Shown piece after piece: positions 36,781 through 46,995 of a stretch of DNA of 64,000 nucleotides. The stretch is from Clostridium sp. CMCC3677 (GTDB lineage: Bacteria; Bacillota; Clostridia; Clostridiales; Clostridiaceae), in the NCBI RefSeq assembly GCF_023845585.1, contig NZ_JAMQHS010000005.1:124001-188000 (forward strand), read 5' to 3'. Position numbers and translations under genes: made by a program. The notes below the pieces were generated by a model, which did not search any database, was not told the origin of the DNA, and was given only the letters and a program-made list of their open reading frames with translations. Each line of letters begins with the position of its first letter. The first letter of the stretch is position 1.

Positions 36781-36815
36781 AAGAGGAACCTTTGATTAAG
36801 GTTCCTTTTTTCTTT
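36781..36815 (+). terminator. Intrinsic terminator after ychF
   Basis: AGGAACC (36784-36790) and GGTTCCT (36800-36806) form a stem around a 9-base loop, followed by TTTTTTC. Confidence 0.9.
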
Positions 36816-36914
36816 AAAAAATTATATTTTTAAAATTAAACTTTTATTATGTAAGGATATATTTAGAAGAAAAATAATATATATACTTTAAGAATGTTAA
36901 TAAGGAGTTATTTT

Positions 36915-37751
36915 ATGGAAACAAAAAAATCATTACGTAATTTAAGTTTTTGGATAATTTTATCTATAATATTTAATCTATTTATTTTTCATTTTAAGGG
37001 AGAAAGTGCTGCAATTGAATATTTTGGAGGCTACATAATAGAAATGTCTTTAAGCTTGGATAATTTATTCTTATTCTTAATGATATTTTCAAGCTTTGGA
37101 ATAAGAGAAGAATATCAAGAAAGAGTTTTATTATATGGAGTTATTGGAGCTATGGTACTACGTCTTATATTTATTTTACTTGGTGTTACTATAGTAAATA
37201 AATTCCATTGGATTCTTTATATTTTTGGAGTGGTATTATTATTCAGTGGATTTAAAATGTTGTTTTCTAAAGAAGATAATATACAATTTCATGATAATTT
37301 TGCTGTTAAATTATTAAGGAAGGTTATGCCCGTAAGTAATACAATTAATAATAAGAAGTTTTTTGAAAGAAAAAATAAAATTCTTTATGCAACTCCATTA
37401 TTTGTTGCTTTATTAGTTATAGAATTTTCAGATGTAATATTTGCTTTGGATTCAATACCAGCAATATTCTCAATAACTACAGACACATTTATAGTGTATA
37501 CATCTAATATATTTGCAATACTTGGATTAAGAAGTATGTATTATGTACTAGCTAAAATGAATAGCATGTTTAGATTTATGAAATATGGAGTTGGATTTAT
37601 ATTAATGTTTACAGGAATAAAGCTTATAATAATTCAATTTGGAATTGAGATATCAGTTGTAAATTCAGTACTAATAATAATGATAATATTACTTACAAGC
37701 ATTTTATTATCATTATTATTTGATGGTACAAAGAAAGAAAATAGATGCTAA
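36915..37751 (+). CDS. TerC-family membrane protein (probable Mn2+ exporter)
   Basis: A 278-residue protein with about eight or nine membrane helices. TerC signatures are EMSLSLDNLFLFLMIF (about residues 42-57) and EFSDVIFALDSIPAIFSIT (about 174-192), whose aspartates lie inside helices. Bacterial members export manganese and supply metal to secreted enzymes. An in-frame ATG at 36894 lies before the Shine-Dalgarno; AAGGAG at 36902-36907 selects the ATG at 36915. No yybP-ykoY manganese riboswitch is visible in the short leader. Lone gene. Confidence 0.88.
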   Translation: METKKSLRNLSFWIILSIIFNLFIFHFKGESAAIEYFGGYIIEMSLSLDNLFLFLMIFSSFGIREEYQERVLLYGVIGAMVLRLIFILLGVTIVNKFHWILYIFGVVLLFSGFKMLFSKEDNIQFHDNFAVKLLRKVMPVSNTINNKKFFERKNKILYATPLFVALLVIEFSDVIFALDSIPAIFSITTDTFIVYTSNIFAILGLRSMYYVLAKMNSMFRFMKYGVGFILMFTGIKLIIIQFGIEISVVNSVLIIMIILLTSILLSLLFDGTKKENRC

Positions 37752-37902
37752 ATTATAAGTATATACCTTGTAGTAAAAGGGTAAAATTAATTAAAAATAT
37801 TTAAATGGTATTTACCTTTTTAAACATAAGGTGTATTATATATTAAAAGATAATTATTATTTTTTAATAAAGAATATTTATAATTTAAAGGGGAAATATA
37901 TT

Positions 37903-39240
37903 ATGAAAATTGTTGTAATAGGATGTACTCATGCAGGAACAGCTACCATTGTTAATTTAAAGGAACGCTATCCAGAAAGTGAAATAACAGTTTATGAAAG
38001 AAATGATAACATATCGTTTTTATCATGTGGTATTGCTTTAAGTATAGGAGGGGTTGTTACTGAAACAGAAAAGCTTTTCTATAATTCACCAGAAAATTTA
38101 AAATCTCTTGGAATTTTAACTAATATGAAACATGATGTTTTAGATATAGATTTTGATAATAAAAAAATTAAAGTTAAAAATTTAGATTCAGAAAAAATTT
38201 TTGAAGATAATTATGATAAATTAGTTCTTACTTTAGGATCTTGGCCAATAGTACCTAAATTCGAAGGTGGAGAATTAGAAAATATTATTTTATGCAAAAA
38301 TTATAATCATGCAAAAGTTATTGAAGCAAAATGTAAAGATGCAAAAAATGTAGTTATAATAGGGGCAGGATATATTGGTGTTGAACTTGCAGAAGCTTTT
38401 CAAATGAAAAATAAAAATGTTACTTTAATTGATGCAGAAAAAAGGATAATGGCTAAATATTTAGATGAAGAATTTACTGATATAGCAGAAACAGAATTTA
38501 AAAATCATAATGTAAATCTAGTTTTAGGTGAAAAGGTAAAATGTTTTAAAGGTGAAAATGGTAAAGTAACACATGTAGTAACTGATAGTGGAACTTATGA
38601 AGGGGATTTAGTTATATTATGTATTGGCTTTGCACCTAGCGCAGCATTAGTAAAAGGAAAATTAGAAACATTACCTAATGGTGCAATCATAATAGATGAG
38701 TATATGAGAACAAGCAAAGAAGATGTTTTTGCAGCTGGAGATTGTTGTGTAGTAAAATATAATCCAGCAGGTGATACAAGATATATTCCACTTGCAACAA
38801 ATGCTGTTAGAATGGGAACATTAGTTGCAATGAATATAGAAAATCCAACATTAAAGTATATGGGTACTCAAGGGACATCAGGTATTAAGATATACGAAAA
38901 GTGTATAGCTTCAACTGGACTAACAGAAGAAGTTGCAAAAAGTACAACTTCATTTAATGTAGAATCAGTAGTAGTTAAAGATAATTATAGACCAGAATTT
39001 ATGCCAACTTTTGAAGAAGCATGCTTAAAATTAGTTTTTGATAAAGAAACAAGAAGAGTTCTTGGTGGCCAAATAATATCTAATTTAGATTTAACACAAT
39101 TTATGAATACACTTTCAGTAGTTATTCAAAATAATATGACTGTTGAAGAACTCGCAATGACAGATTTCTTCTTCCAACCACATTTTAATAAACCTTGGAG
39201 CTTATTAAATATAGCAGCTTTAGAAGCTATGAAAAAATAA
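37903..39240 (+). CDS. nox: NADH oxidase / CoA-disulfide reductase family flavoenzyme
   Basis: A 445-residue FAD enzyme of the pyridine nucleotide-disulfide reductase family. The N-terminal FAD motif is VVIGCTHAGTATI, followed by the single redox cysteine Cys42 in SFLSCGIAL. The NADH-binding motif is VVIIGAGYIGVELAEAF (about residues 151-167), and the second FAD motif is VFAAGDC. The single Cys fits water-forming NADH oxidase, which reduces O2 in anaerobes, but CoA-disulfide reductase shares these features. The preferred ATG follows AAAGGGGA; a start 24 codons upstream has no Shine-Dalgarno. Own terminator. Confidence 0.9.
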   Translation: MKIVVIGCTHAGTATIVNLKERYPESEITVYERNDNISFLSCGIALSIGGVVTETEKLFYNSPENLKSLGILTNMKHDVLDIDFDNKKIKVKNLDSEKIFEDNYDKLVLTLGSWPIVPKFEGGELENIILCKNYNHAKVIEAKCKDAKNVVIIGAGYIGVELAEAFQMKNKNVTLIDAEKRIMAKYLDEEFTDIAETEFKNHNVNLVLGEKVKCFKGENGKVTHVVTDSGTYEGDLVILCIGFAPSAALVKGKLETLPNGAIIIDEYMRTSKEDVFAAGDCCVVKYNPAGDTRYIPLATNAVRMGTLVAMNIENPTLKYMGTQGTSGIKIYEKCIASTGLTEEVAKSTTSFNVESVVVKDNYRPEFMPTFEEACLKLVFDKETRRVLGGQIISNLDLTQFMNTLSVVIQNNMTVEELAMTDFFFQPHFNKPWSLLNIAALEAMKK

Positions 39241-39241
39241 T

Positions 39242-39288
39242 TTAAAAAAGTATAGTTAATATTAAAAAATATTAACTATACTTTTTTT
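39242..39288. terminator. Terminator after nox, shared with the azlCD end
   Basis: AAAAAAGTATAGTTAATATT and its complement AATATTAACTATACTTTTTT form a near-perfect 20-bp stem around AAAA. It lies between convergent genes. Confidence 0.9.
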
Positions 39289-39358
39289 ATGTAGGAAATT
39301 GTGGAATTTTTTATTTCCACTTTCAACTAATAAAATATGGTACAACTATTTTGTTCTT

Positions 39359-39658
39359 CTATACAAAGATATTTAAACAATAAATAACTAAGACTGAAGA
39401 AACTGCAACAATAAGCAAATCTTTTTCAAAATATGCTAAAACTATAGCAGCTAAAGTTCCTACAGTTGAATATAACATGTTTTCTGTACTATAAAATATA
39501 CTAGGAAATGTCATAGCACCTAAAACAGCATATGGAATATAATTCAAGAGAGATTTAATAAATATTGAGTTTATTTTTTTGTTAAATATAGTTAATGGAA
39601 TTACTCTAGGTATGTAAGTAACTACAGCCATAATTATTACACAAACAATTATATACAT
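39359..39658 (-). CDS. azlD: Branched-chain amino acid exporter, AzlD subunit
   Basis: A 99-residue protein with about four membrane helices. IPRVIPLTIFNKK (about residues 17-29) is the conserved AzlD segment. With AzlC it forms a bipartite exporter of branched-chain amino acids and analogues such as azaleucine. Its ATG directly follows the azlC stop (TAAATG), and the Shine-Dalgarno GGAGG lies inside the azlC coding end, indicating coupled translation. Confidence 0.9.
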   Translation of the reverse strand: MYIIVCVIIMAVVTYIPRVIPLTIFNKKINSIFIKSLLNYIPYAVLGAMTFPSIFYSTENMLYSTVGTLAAIVLAYFEKDLLIVAVSSVLVIYCLNIFV

Positions 39659-40405
39659 TTATAAAACCTCCTTTATAGGAAAAAGATAAGCACCAATTGC
39701 AGAAGAGACTATTGATGCAACAATAACAACAAATCCAGAAGAAACTCTATTTAAACAAGGAATATATCTAAAGATACAACTAATTGTAACAGCAATAATA
39801 ACCACTACTAATATAGGCTTGGACTTTTTAATTTGTGGTATTATTAAAGCAATAAACATAGCGTATAAGGCTATACCTAAAGAATCTTGTAAAGAAGCAG
39901 GTAATATTTTAGTAGTTACAGCACCTATAAAAGTTCCTAATGCCCAACCTAAATATGGAAGAGTCATTAATCCTAACATAAATTCAGAACTTAATTCATC
40001 TTTTTCAAGTGATGCAAGTGTAAATGTTTCATCTGTTACACCAAAGGATATTATAAAACGTTTAAACAAAGGTATTTTATATTGCATTTTTTGAGATAGA
40101 GATAATGACATAAGCATATACCTAATATTTATAACAAATATAGTTAAAGCTATTTCCAAATAAGAAGCAGAAATAAATATTAGGTTAATACCAGCAAATT
40201 GACCTGCTGATGTTAAGTTAGTCATTGATATTAATATTGCAATCCATGGACTAAGGCCTCCCCGTACAGCCATCATTCCAAAGGTAATAGAAACAGATAG
40301 ATATCCAAGTGCAATTGGAATCCCTTTCTTTAAACCATATTTATAATCATCTAAATTATAAATTCTTCTTGTGTTTATAGTTTTTAATTCAATGTTTTTT
40401 TTCAA
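39659..40405 (-). CDS. azlC: Branched-chain amino acid exporter, AzlC subunit
   Basis: A 248-residue, 7-8-helix membrane protein; GIPIALGYLSVSITFGMMAV (about residues 26-45) is the AzlC hallmark, followed by SPWIAILISMTNLTSAGQFAG. It forms the large subunit of the AzlCD exporter. A reading from 40432 passes through its own Shine-Dalgarno; GCGGAGGG seven bases before TTG at 40405 marks the better start. It is divergent from the small membrane protein gene. No regulator gene or T-box is visible upstream. Confidence 0.9.
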   Translation of the reverse strand: MKKNIELKTINTRRIYNLDDYKYGLKKGIPIALGYLSVSITFGMMAVRGGLSPWIAILISMTNLTSAGQFAGINLIFISASYLEIALTIFVINIRYMLMSLSLSQKMQYKIPLFKRFIISFGVTDETFTLASLEKDELSSEFMLGLMTLPYLGWALGTFIGAVTTKILPASLQDSLGIALYAMFIALIIPQIKKSKPILVVVIIAVTISCIFRYIPCLNRVSSGFVVIVASIVSSAIGAYLFPIKEVL

Positions 40406-40599
40406 GAATAAGCCCTCCGCAAAAATAAGCAAAAATTTTTATAAATAAAATTATATCAAAAATATATTTGAAAATATATACATTAAAGTAATAGTACTGT
40501 AAATTAAAATTTTATTTTAATTTTTTTTATTTATTTAAGATACTTTTAACTAAATTTAAATAAGTATATATTAAGAAGAATTAAATCAGGAGAAATTTT

Positions 40600-40881
40600 A
40601 TGAATTTAGTATTAGTGTTTTTAATTACAGCAATAATTGTTTGGAAAAGTATATATACAGTTAAGTTAATTGTAAAATTTACGATAGAAAAAAATAAAAA
40701 GGAAAAATATATTAATATAGTTTTATTTAATGGTTATGTCATATATTTTTATTTTTTATACAAAGCTGCTACAAATTCATTAGAATCTCCAATTGAAGGT
40801 CCAATTTGGTTAATATTAATTTTTATATTTCTTATATTTGGAAATTTACTCTATGATTTTAGAAATGGAAAAAAAAGATAA
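40600..40881 (+). CDS. Small membrane protein of unknown function
   Basis: A 93-residue protein with three predicted hydrophobic segments (about residues 2-17, 40-57, 66-84), a basic first loop and a basic tail, so the ends probably lie in the cytoplasm or alternate. SPIEGPIWLILIFIF is the most distinctive part. No family recognised. AGGAGAA precedes the ATG. It stands between azlC (divergent) and the mraZ operator and may be a lone gene. Confidence 0.6.
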   Translation: MNLVLVFLITAIIVWKSIYTVKLIVKFTIEKNKKEKYINIVLFNGYVIYFYFLYKAATNSLESPIEGPIWLILIFIFLIFGNLLYDFRNGKKR

Positions 40882-40973
40882 AAATTTTATTATTTGTTTA
40901 AAAAATTTAATTAAATTTCAAAAAAACTAAGTATATGGAAGGAAATATAATATTTATATAGAATAAATATTAT

Positions 40974-41000
40974 AAAGTGGTTTAAAGTGGTTTAAAGTGG
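40974..41000 (+). promoter_or_regulatory. MraZ operator: three AAAGTGG boxes
   Basis: AAAGTGG occurs at 40974, 40984 and 40994 with an exact 10-base period, separated by TTT. MraZ is known to bind three or more direct repeats containing GTGG or TGGG in front of its own operon; the AAAGTG form is described in mollicutes. A TATAAT at 40946-40951 would put the boxes just downstream of transcription start, but its -35 is weak. Autoregulation of the cluster is inferred. Confidence 0.85.
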
Positions 41001-41050
41001 ATTGAAATAGAGCTTAAATTGCTGTAAATTATTAAGGTGAGGGTAAATTA

Positions 41051-41479
41051 ATGTTTATTGGAGAATATCAACATTCATTAGATTCTAAAAACAGAATGAT
41101 TGTTCCAGCAAAGCTAAGAGAAGACTTAGGAGATAAGTTTGTAATAACCAAAGGTCTTGATGGATGTATTTATGCTTATACAATTAATGAATGGGGAATT
41201 TTGGAGAATAAGCTTAAAACCTTACCTTTGACAAATAGAGATGCAAGAGCATTTGTAAGATTCTTTTTTTCTGGTGCATGTATAGTAGAATTAGATAAGC
41301 AAGGAAGAGGATTAATTCCACAAAATTTAAAAGAATATGCAGGCATAGAAAAGGACATAGTAAGTATAGGGGTATTATCTAGAGTTGAGATTTGGAGCAG
41401 GGAAAAGTGGATTAATTACAATGAATCAGATATAGATTATGATCTGATTGCAGAAAAAATGAATGATTTAGGAATATAA
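41051..41479 (+). CDS. mraZ: Transcriptional regulator MraZ
   Basis: A 142-residue protein made of two AbrB-like halves. The conserved DxxxR patches are [14 protein letters not shown] (about residues 11-24) and [15 protein letters not shown] (about 82-96), followed by EIWS. It forms a ring that binds tandem boxes in front of its own operon and represses division and wall genes. The matching boxes lie 50 bases upstream. GGTGAGGG precedes the ATG. First gene of the cluster. Confidence 0.96.
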   Translation: MFIGEYQHSLDSKNRMIVPAKLREDLGDKFVITKGLDGCIYAYTINEWGILENKLKTLPLTNRDARAFVRFFFSGACIVELDKQGRGLIPQNLKEYAGIEKDIVSIGVLSRVEIWSREKWINYNESDIDYDLIAEKMNDLGI

Positions 41480-41491
41480 GGAGTTTTTAAT

Positions 41492-42424
41492 ATGGAATTT
41501 AAACATATTTCAGTTTTACTAAACGAATGCTTAGATGCATTAGATATAAAGGAGAATGGAATTTATGTTGACTGTACACTAGGTGGAGCAGGACATTCAT
41601 CTTATATATTAGAGCGTTTATCAAAGGACGGGGTATTAATAGGAATAGATCAAGACAGGGATGCTTTAAAAGCAGCAAAAGAAAGATTGAAAAGGTTTGA
41701 AAATGTAAAATATGTTCATAGTAATTTTTATGACATAGATAATATTCTTCAAAATTTAGATATACCTAAAGTGGATGGAATATTGATGGATCTTGGAGTA
41801 TCTTCTTACCAATTAGACGAAGGAGAAAGAGGCTTTAGCTATATGAAAGATGCTCCTTTAGATATGAGAATGAATAGAGATAATGATTTTTCAGCTTATG
41901 AAATCGTAAATGAATATAGCGAAGATGAATTATACAAAATAATAAAAAATTATGGTGAAGAAAGATTTGCAAAAAGAATTTCAAACTGCATAGTAAATAG
42001 AAGAAGCGAAAATCCTATAAAAACTACTATGGAGCTAGTTGACATAATTAAAGCAGCTATTCCAGCAAAAGCGAGAAGAGAAGGTCCACACCCAGCAAAG
42101 AGAACTTTTCAAGCTATAAGAATAGAAGTAAATTCAGAACTTAAAATACTTAACCAAACTATTGAAGATGGTGTAAATAGATTAAATCCAGGTGGAAGAA
42201 TGGCAATAATAACTTTCCATTCTTTAGAAGATAGAATAGTTAAGCTTAAATTTAGAGAACTTAATGACCCATGCACATGTCCAAAGGAATTTCCAATGTG
42301 TATTTGCGGTAAAAAACCTAGTGTAAAGTTAGTATCTAGAAAAGGAATAGAACCTACTAAAGAAGAGGTTGAAGAAAATCCAAGAAGTAGGAGTGCGAAA
42401 CTTAGAATAATTGAAAAGTTATAA
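41492..42424 (+). CDS. rsmH: 16S rRNA m4C1402 methyltransferase
   Basis: A 310-residue SAM-dependent methyltransferase that N4-methylates C1402 in the decoding centre. The SAM motif is [12 protein letters not shown] (about residues 26-37), followed by [20 protein letters not shown] (about 92-111). [14 protein letters not shown] and the [16 protein letters not shown] cysteine region near the C-terminus are typical. It lies 12 bases after mraZ with AAGGAG and is cotranscribed. Confidence 0.96.
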   Translation: MEFKHISVLLNECLDALDIKENGIYVDCTLGGAGHSSYILERLSKDGVLIGIDQDRDALKAAKERLKRFENVKYVHSNFYDIDNILQNLDIPKVDGILMDLGVSSYQLDEGERGFSYMKDAPLDMRMNRDNDFSAYEIVNEYSEDELYKIIKNYGEERFAKRISNCIVNRRSENPIKTTMELVDIIKAAIPAKARREGPHPAKRTFQAIRIEVNSELKILNQTIEDGVNRLNPGGRMAIITFHSLEDRIVKLKFRELNDPCTCPKEFPMCICGKKPSVKLVSRKGIEPTKEEVEENPRSRSAKLRIIEKL

Positions 42425-42461
42425 AATTTAATTTTTATTATGTTATAAATTAAGCGGGGAT

Positions 42462-42974
42462 GTGAATAAATTGGAAGGAAAAGAATATGATTATATTAAA
42501 GGTAGTACAGCAGTAAAACCATCGAGAAAAAGAATAGTAAGTAGACCCAAGAAAAGTAAACAAAATTTACGAAAAGTTAAAAAGAACAAGAGCATTAAGA
42601 TAAAAAATGAAAAAATAGAAGCAAGAAAAAGTACTCTTATAATATCTATATTGATAGTTTCATTAGGACTTATGACTATTGCAGGAGATGCTAAGGTTTA
42701 TAATATGCAAAAGAATTTAGGGAAAATAAATAGTGAAATTAATAATTCTGAGGAAACAAATGAAGCATTAAGAGTTAAACTTTTAAAATTTGGATCTTTA
42801 CAAAATATACAAGAAACTTCAGAAAAGCAGTTATCAATGATGTTACCTACTAAAGATGACATAGTAAAGATAGATTTTTCTGAAAATTATTTTGCAAATT
42901 TAGAAACAAATACTGATACTGAGGTTAACAAAAAACAGAGCTTTATATCTAAGTTTATAAGCAAATTCAGATAG
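42462..42974 (+). CDS. ftsL: Cell division protein FtsL-like
   Basis: A small bitopic membrane protein of about 167-170 residues: a highly basic cytoplasmic N-terminus (about residues 18-55, KPSRKRIVSRPKKSKQNLRK), one membrane helix (about 58-76), then an external coiled coil (about 80-115). This layout and its place between rsmH and spoVD identify FtsL, which with DivIB and DivIC activates septal wall synthesis. Sequence identity in this family is weak. The GTG at 42462 is very near GGGGA; the TTG at 42471 has better spacing and may be the true start. Confidence 0.78.
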   Translation: MNKLEGKEYDYIKGSTAVKPSRKRIVSRPKKSKQNLRKVKKNKSIKIKNEKIEARKSTLIISILIVSLGLMTIAGDAKVYNMQKNLGKINSEINNSEETNEALRVKLLKFGSLQNIQETSEKQLSMMLPTKDDIVKIDFSENYFANLETNTDTEVNKKQSFISKFISKFR

Positions 42975-43139
42975 TAACTTTTTATTAATTTAAAATAAGT
43001 AGTAAAGTTTAAGTGCTTAATAGCTTCATATTCTTAGATAAGTATTTTTTAGACTAATTATAAGGGGATTTTTAATTACATTACAGTTTAAAAAAGAGAC
43101 ACTTAATCTAATAGAAATTATATGGAGGAGTTATAAGTA

Positions 43140-45398
43140 GTGAAAAAACTAAATTATAAAGATAGAGCAAAAATGCGCAAAAGAATGACTGTAATTATTG
43201 CAGGATTGAGTTGTGTGTTTTTAGTGCTAAGTATTAGACTATCTTACATAATGATAGCTAAAAGGCAAGAATATGCAGCAAGAGCGGAAGAACAATGGAC
43301 AAGCGAAGTAAAAATAGATGCAAGAAGAGGAAGAATATTAGACAGAAATGGCAAAGAATTAGCTGTATCTGCTAATGTGTATAGAGTTGACTTTGATTTA
43401 AATTCTATAAGATCTTTTTTAAGGCAAGATTTAACTGAAAAAAGACGAGAAAAGCTTAGTAGTGTTGGAATTAATGTAAAACCAGGACAGGAAGCCTTAA
43501 CAACTGCTGATATTGCTCCTGTTATTGCAAACGCTCTAGATTTAGATTCAGAAAAGGTAAAAGAAAAATTAGAAACTAAGCTTCCAAGTGGAGCAGATGC
43601 TGGTTCAGCAACGCTTATAAGAAGAATTGAAAAAGATGCTGCTGATAAGGTAAGGGATTTAAACATTAGTGGTGTTTTGGTATCACCAGATACTAAAAGA
43701 TATTATCCGAATAATAATTTTTTATCACATGTTCTCGGAAGCACTAATATTGATGGTCAAGGGTTAACTGGAGTAGAAGTACAATATAATAGTTATTTGT
43801 CCGGAGTACCTGGAATGAAAATTTCAGAATTAGATAGAAATAGTGGAGAATTACCTTATACAATATCACAATTCACACCTCCAGTAGATGGAAAGGATAT
43901 AACTTTAACAATTGATGAGAATATTCAATTCTTTGCTGAAAAAGCAGCACAGCAAACATATGAAGATAATAAAGCTAAAGCAGTATCTATATTAGTTATG
44001 GATCCTAAAAGTGGAGAGGTTTTAGCTATGGTTAATAAACCTGATTTTAATCCTAATGTTCCATATGAAGGCACAGAAGATTTTGAAGGTGCAAATGAAT
44101 CAGAAAAATTACAAAAGATGTGGAGAAATAGACTTGTAAATGATATGTTTGAACCAGGCTCAATTTTTAAAGTTATAACAGCAATTACTGCATTAGAAGA
44201 AAATATTGCAAATGCAAATACTGATTTTACATGTGGTGGTGGCTTACATTTTGGAAATAGATATATAAAGTGTTGGAGAACACAAGGCCATGGAGCTCAA
44301 AAGTTTCCAGATATAATTCAAAATTCATGTAATGTTGGATTTATGAAGCTTGGAGAAATGATAGGAAAAGAAAAGTTATGTGAATACATTGAAAAGTTTG
44401 GATTTGGAAAAGTAAGCGGTATTGATTTACCAGGAGAAACAAGAGGCATTGTTAAAAAGGTTGATAAAATCTCAGAAACAGACTTAGCAACTATAGCTTT
44501 CGGGCAAACTAATACTGTAAATTCAGTTCAATATATGACAGCTTTTAATGCTGTTGCAAATGGTGGTCAATTAATACAACCACATGTTATGAAGGAAATT
44601 ACTCATAGTGGTGAAAATGGAGTTAAAATAGTTGATGAATCATTTAATTCTAAAGTAACGGATGTAGCAACTAAGGAAAAAACAGCAGAACTTAGAAGTT
44701 ATCTTGAAAGAGTTGTAACTGGTGGATCTGGTGCAGGAACCTTTATGGAAGGGTATCATATTGGTGGTAAAACAGGAACAGCTCAAAAGGTGAATCCGGA
44801 AAATGGTACTTATGGTTCAGGACAATATATATCATCTTTTGTTGGTATGGCACCAGTAGATGATCCTAAGATAACTGTAATGGTAACAGTAGATGAACCA
44901 AGCAATGGTTCATATTATGCAGGTCAAGTATGTACACCAGCAGCTAAAATGCTATTCTCTGATATATTTAATTATTTAGATAGTAAGTTTTCTGATGAAA
45001 ATTTAAGTCAAATATCTAGAGATATTATTATTCCAGAGGTTAGAGGAATGAAAGTTGATGAAGCAAAGAAAGTGTTAAAAGAATCTAAGTTAAATTTTTC
45101 TATAGATGAATCAGGTGATACTGTTATAGATATGAAGCCATATCCAGGATATGCAGTAAAGGAAGAATCTGAAATAAATCTTTACACAGGTAACAGTGGG
45201 TCTTATAATAAAAATGTTGTGATGCCTGATGTAAGAGGATATTCTAAAGATGATGCTAATCAATTATTAACTAGTATTGGAATAACACCAATCTTCCAAG
45301 GTGGAGGTATGGTAATAGAACAAAATGTTAATCCGGGAGAAGTTATAACCAAGGGCACATCGGTTAAATTAACTTTAAATTCAGATTATAAAGACTAA
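43140..45398 (+). CDS. spoVD: Class B penicillin-binding protein with two PASTA domains (SpoVD/PbpB type)
   Basis: A 752-residue transpeptidase: one N-terminal membrane helix (about residues 16-36), a dimerisation domain, then the transpeptidase with SxxK at Ser341 (GSIFK), SxN in QNSCN (about 396) and KTG in GGKTGTAQK (about 542). Two PASTA domains follow (about 637-695 and 698-750). It crosslinks peptidoglycan at the septum or in the spore cortex. Bacillus PbpB has two PASTA domains and SpoVD one, so the role may be vegetative division, sporulation or both. GGAGGAG then a GTG start. Confidence 0.9.
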   Translation: MKKLNYKDRAKMRKRMTVIIAGLSCVFLVLSIRLSYIMIAKRQEYAARAEEQWTSEVKIDARRGRILDRNGKELAVSANVYRVDFDLNSIRSFLRQDLTEKRREKLSSVGINVKPGQEALTTADIAPVIANALDLDSEKVKEKLETKLPSGADAGSATLIRRIEKDAADKVRDLNISGVLVSPDTKRYYPNNNFLSHVLGSTNIDGQGLTGVEVQYNSYLSGVPGMKISELDRNSGELPYTISQFTPPVDGKDITLTIDENIQFFAEKAAQQTYEDNKAKAVSILVMDPKSGEVLAMVNKPDFNPNVPYEGTEDFEGANESEKLQKMWRNRLVNDMFEPGSIFKVITAITALEENIANANTDFTCGGGLHFGNRYIKCWRTQGHGAQKFPDIIQNSCNVGFMKLGEMIGKEKLCEYIEKFGFGKVSGIDLPGETRGIVKKVDKISETDLATIAFGQTNTVNSVQYMTAFNAVANGGQLIQPHVMKEITHSGENGVKIVDESFNSKVTDVATKEKTAELRSYLERVVTGGSGAGTFMEGYHIGGKTGTAQKVNPENGTYGSGQYISSFVGMAPVDDPKITVMVTVDEPSNGSYYAGQVCTPAAKMLFSDIFNYLDSKFSDENLSQISRDIIIPEVRGMKVDEAKKVLKESKLNFSIDESGDTVIDMKPYPGYAVKEESEINLYTGNSGSYNKNVVMPDVRGYSKDDANQLLTSIGITPIFQGGGMVIEQNVNPGEVITKGTSVKLTLNSDYKD

Positions 45399-45417
45399 TT
45401 AGAATACTTAAGTTAAA

Positions 45418-45450
45418 ATTTAGCATGTGGGTTTTGCTCACATGCTAAAT
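45418..45450 (+). terminator. Hairpin after spoVD, weak terminator
   Basis: TTTAGCATGTG (45419-45429) and CACATGCTAAA form an 11-bp stem around GGTTTTGCT. The 3' side has only AAATTATTG rather than a T run, so it may attenuate or stabilise RNA ends more than terminate. Confidence 0.6.
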
Positions 45451-45521
45451 TATTGTAAAATAATCTTTTATAGAGTATTTAAATAACATAATAAGCATAT
45501 TATTTAAGGAGATGGTTAAAA

Positions 45522-46976
45522 ATGAACCTTAAAGATATTTTAAAGGGAATAGACTATAAACTTGTACAAGGAAGTTTAGACAAGGAAATATCTTCAATTA
45601 ATTATGATAGTAGAAAGGTTAATAAGTCCGATATTTTTATTTGTATAAAAGGATATGCTACAGATGGACATAAATATATTCAAAAAGCAATTGAAAATGG
45701 CGCGTCTGTTATTATAATACAAGATGATATAGAAATATTAAATAAGAATATATCTGTTATTAAGGTAAAAGACACTAGAAAAGCTTTGGCTCTTATTGGA
45801 ATAAATTATTACGATAATCCAAGTAAAAAAATGAAGATTATTGGTATAACAGGTACTAATGGCAAAACAACAACTGCATTTATGATAAAATCAATTCTAG
45901 AATCCAATGGTAAAAAGGTAGGGCTTATAGGAACTATAGCTAATTACATTGGAAATGAAAAGCTTCATACGGAAAGAACTACACCAGAATCATTAGAATT
46001 ACAAGAATTATTTAATAATATGGTCAATAAGGGTGTAGAATATTGCGTTATGGAAGTATCTTCTCATTCTCTTGAATTAGATAGAGTATATGGAGTTGAT
46101 TTTGAGGTTGGAATTTTTACGAATTTAACAAGGGATCATTTAGATTTTCATAAGACTTTTGAAAATTACTATAATTCTAAATTTAAATTATTTAAGAGAA
46201 GCAATATAAGAATAATTAATAATGATGATAATTATGGAAAACAAGTAATAAAAGATTTAAATAAACTAAAAGCAAAAAATATATATGATTATTCTATAAA
46301 GGAAGACTCTAATTTTAAAGCCTTTGATGAAAAATTGGGAAGTAAGAACATAAGATTTAAAGTTAATTTAGAAAAAGATGAAGAATTTATATTATCAATA
46401 CCAGGAGAATACAATATATATAATGCTTTAGGTGCTATAGGAGCATGTTATAAGTTAAATATACCAATGGAATCTATAAAAGATGGAATTAACAAAGTTA
46501 TAGTTCCAGGTAGATGTGAAAGAACAGCTACTAATTATAATTTACCTTATGACATAATAATAGATTACGCTCATACTCCAGATGGATTACAAAACATCTT
46601 AGAAACTGCAAGAGGATTTACGCAAGGAAGATTAATTGCTATCTTTGGATGTGGAGGGGATAGAGATAAGGTAAAACGTCCTCAAATGGGTAAAATAGGA
46701 ACTGAGATAGCAGATATAGCTATAGTAACTTCAGATAACCCAAGAAGCGAAGAGCCTATGAGAATAATAGAGGATATACTAGTAGGAATAGAAAAAGAGA
46801 ATTATGAAGTTATAGAAAATAGAAAAGATGCTATAAAAAAAGCAATGGATATAGCTAAAGAAAATGATGTGATAGTAATAGCTGGTAAGGGACATGAAAC
46901 ATATCAAATTTTAAAAGATAAAACAATACATTTTGATGAAAGAGAAGTTGTTAAACAAATATTAGATGATAAATAA
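45522..46976 (+). CDS. murE: UDP-MurNAc-tripeptide synthetase MurE
   Basis: A 484-residue Mur ligase adding the third amino acid to UDP-MurNAc-L-Ala-D-Glu. The ATP loop is [15 protein letters not shown] (about residues 107-121). The central domain has the carbamylated lysine region, and the C-terminal domain carries [14 protein letters not shown] is the signature for meso-diaminopimelate as substrate, which agrees with dapF later in the window. AAGGAG start. Followed 19 bases later by murF. Confidence 0.96.
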   Translation: MNLKDILKGIDYKLVQGSLDKEISSINYDSRKVNKSDIFICIKGYATDGHKYIQKAIENGASVIIIQDDIEILNKNISVIKVKDTRKALALIGINYYDNPSKKMKIIGITGTNGKTTTAFMIKSILESNGKKVGLIGTIANYIGNEKLHTERTTPESLELQELFNNMVNKGVEYCVMEVSSHSLELDRVYGVDFEVGIFTNLTRDHLDFHKTFENYYNSKFKLFKRSNIRIINNDDNYGKQVIKDLNKLKAKNIYDYSIKEDSNFKAFDEKLGSKNIRFKVNLEKDEEFILSIPGEYNIYNALGAIGACYKLNIPMESIKDGINKVIVPGRCERTATNYNLPYDIIIDYAHTPDGLQNILETARGFTQGRLIAIFGCGGDRDKVKRPQMGKIGTEIADIAIVTSDNPRSEEPMRIIEDILVGIEKENYEVIENRKDAIKKAMDIAKENDVIVIAGKGHETYQILKDKTIHFDEREVVKQILDDK

Positions 46977-46995
46977 TAAGAGGTGAGATTGTATT

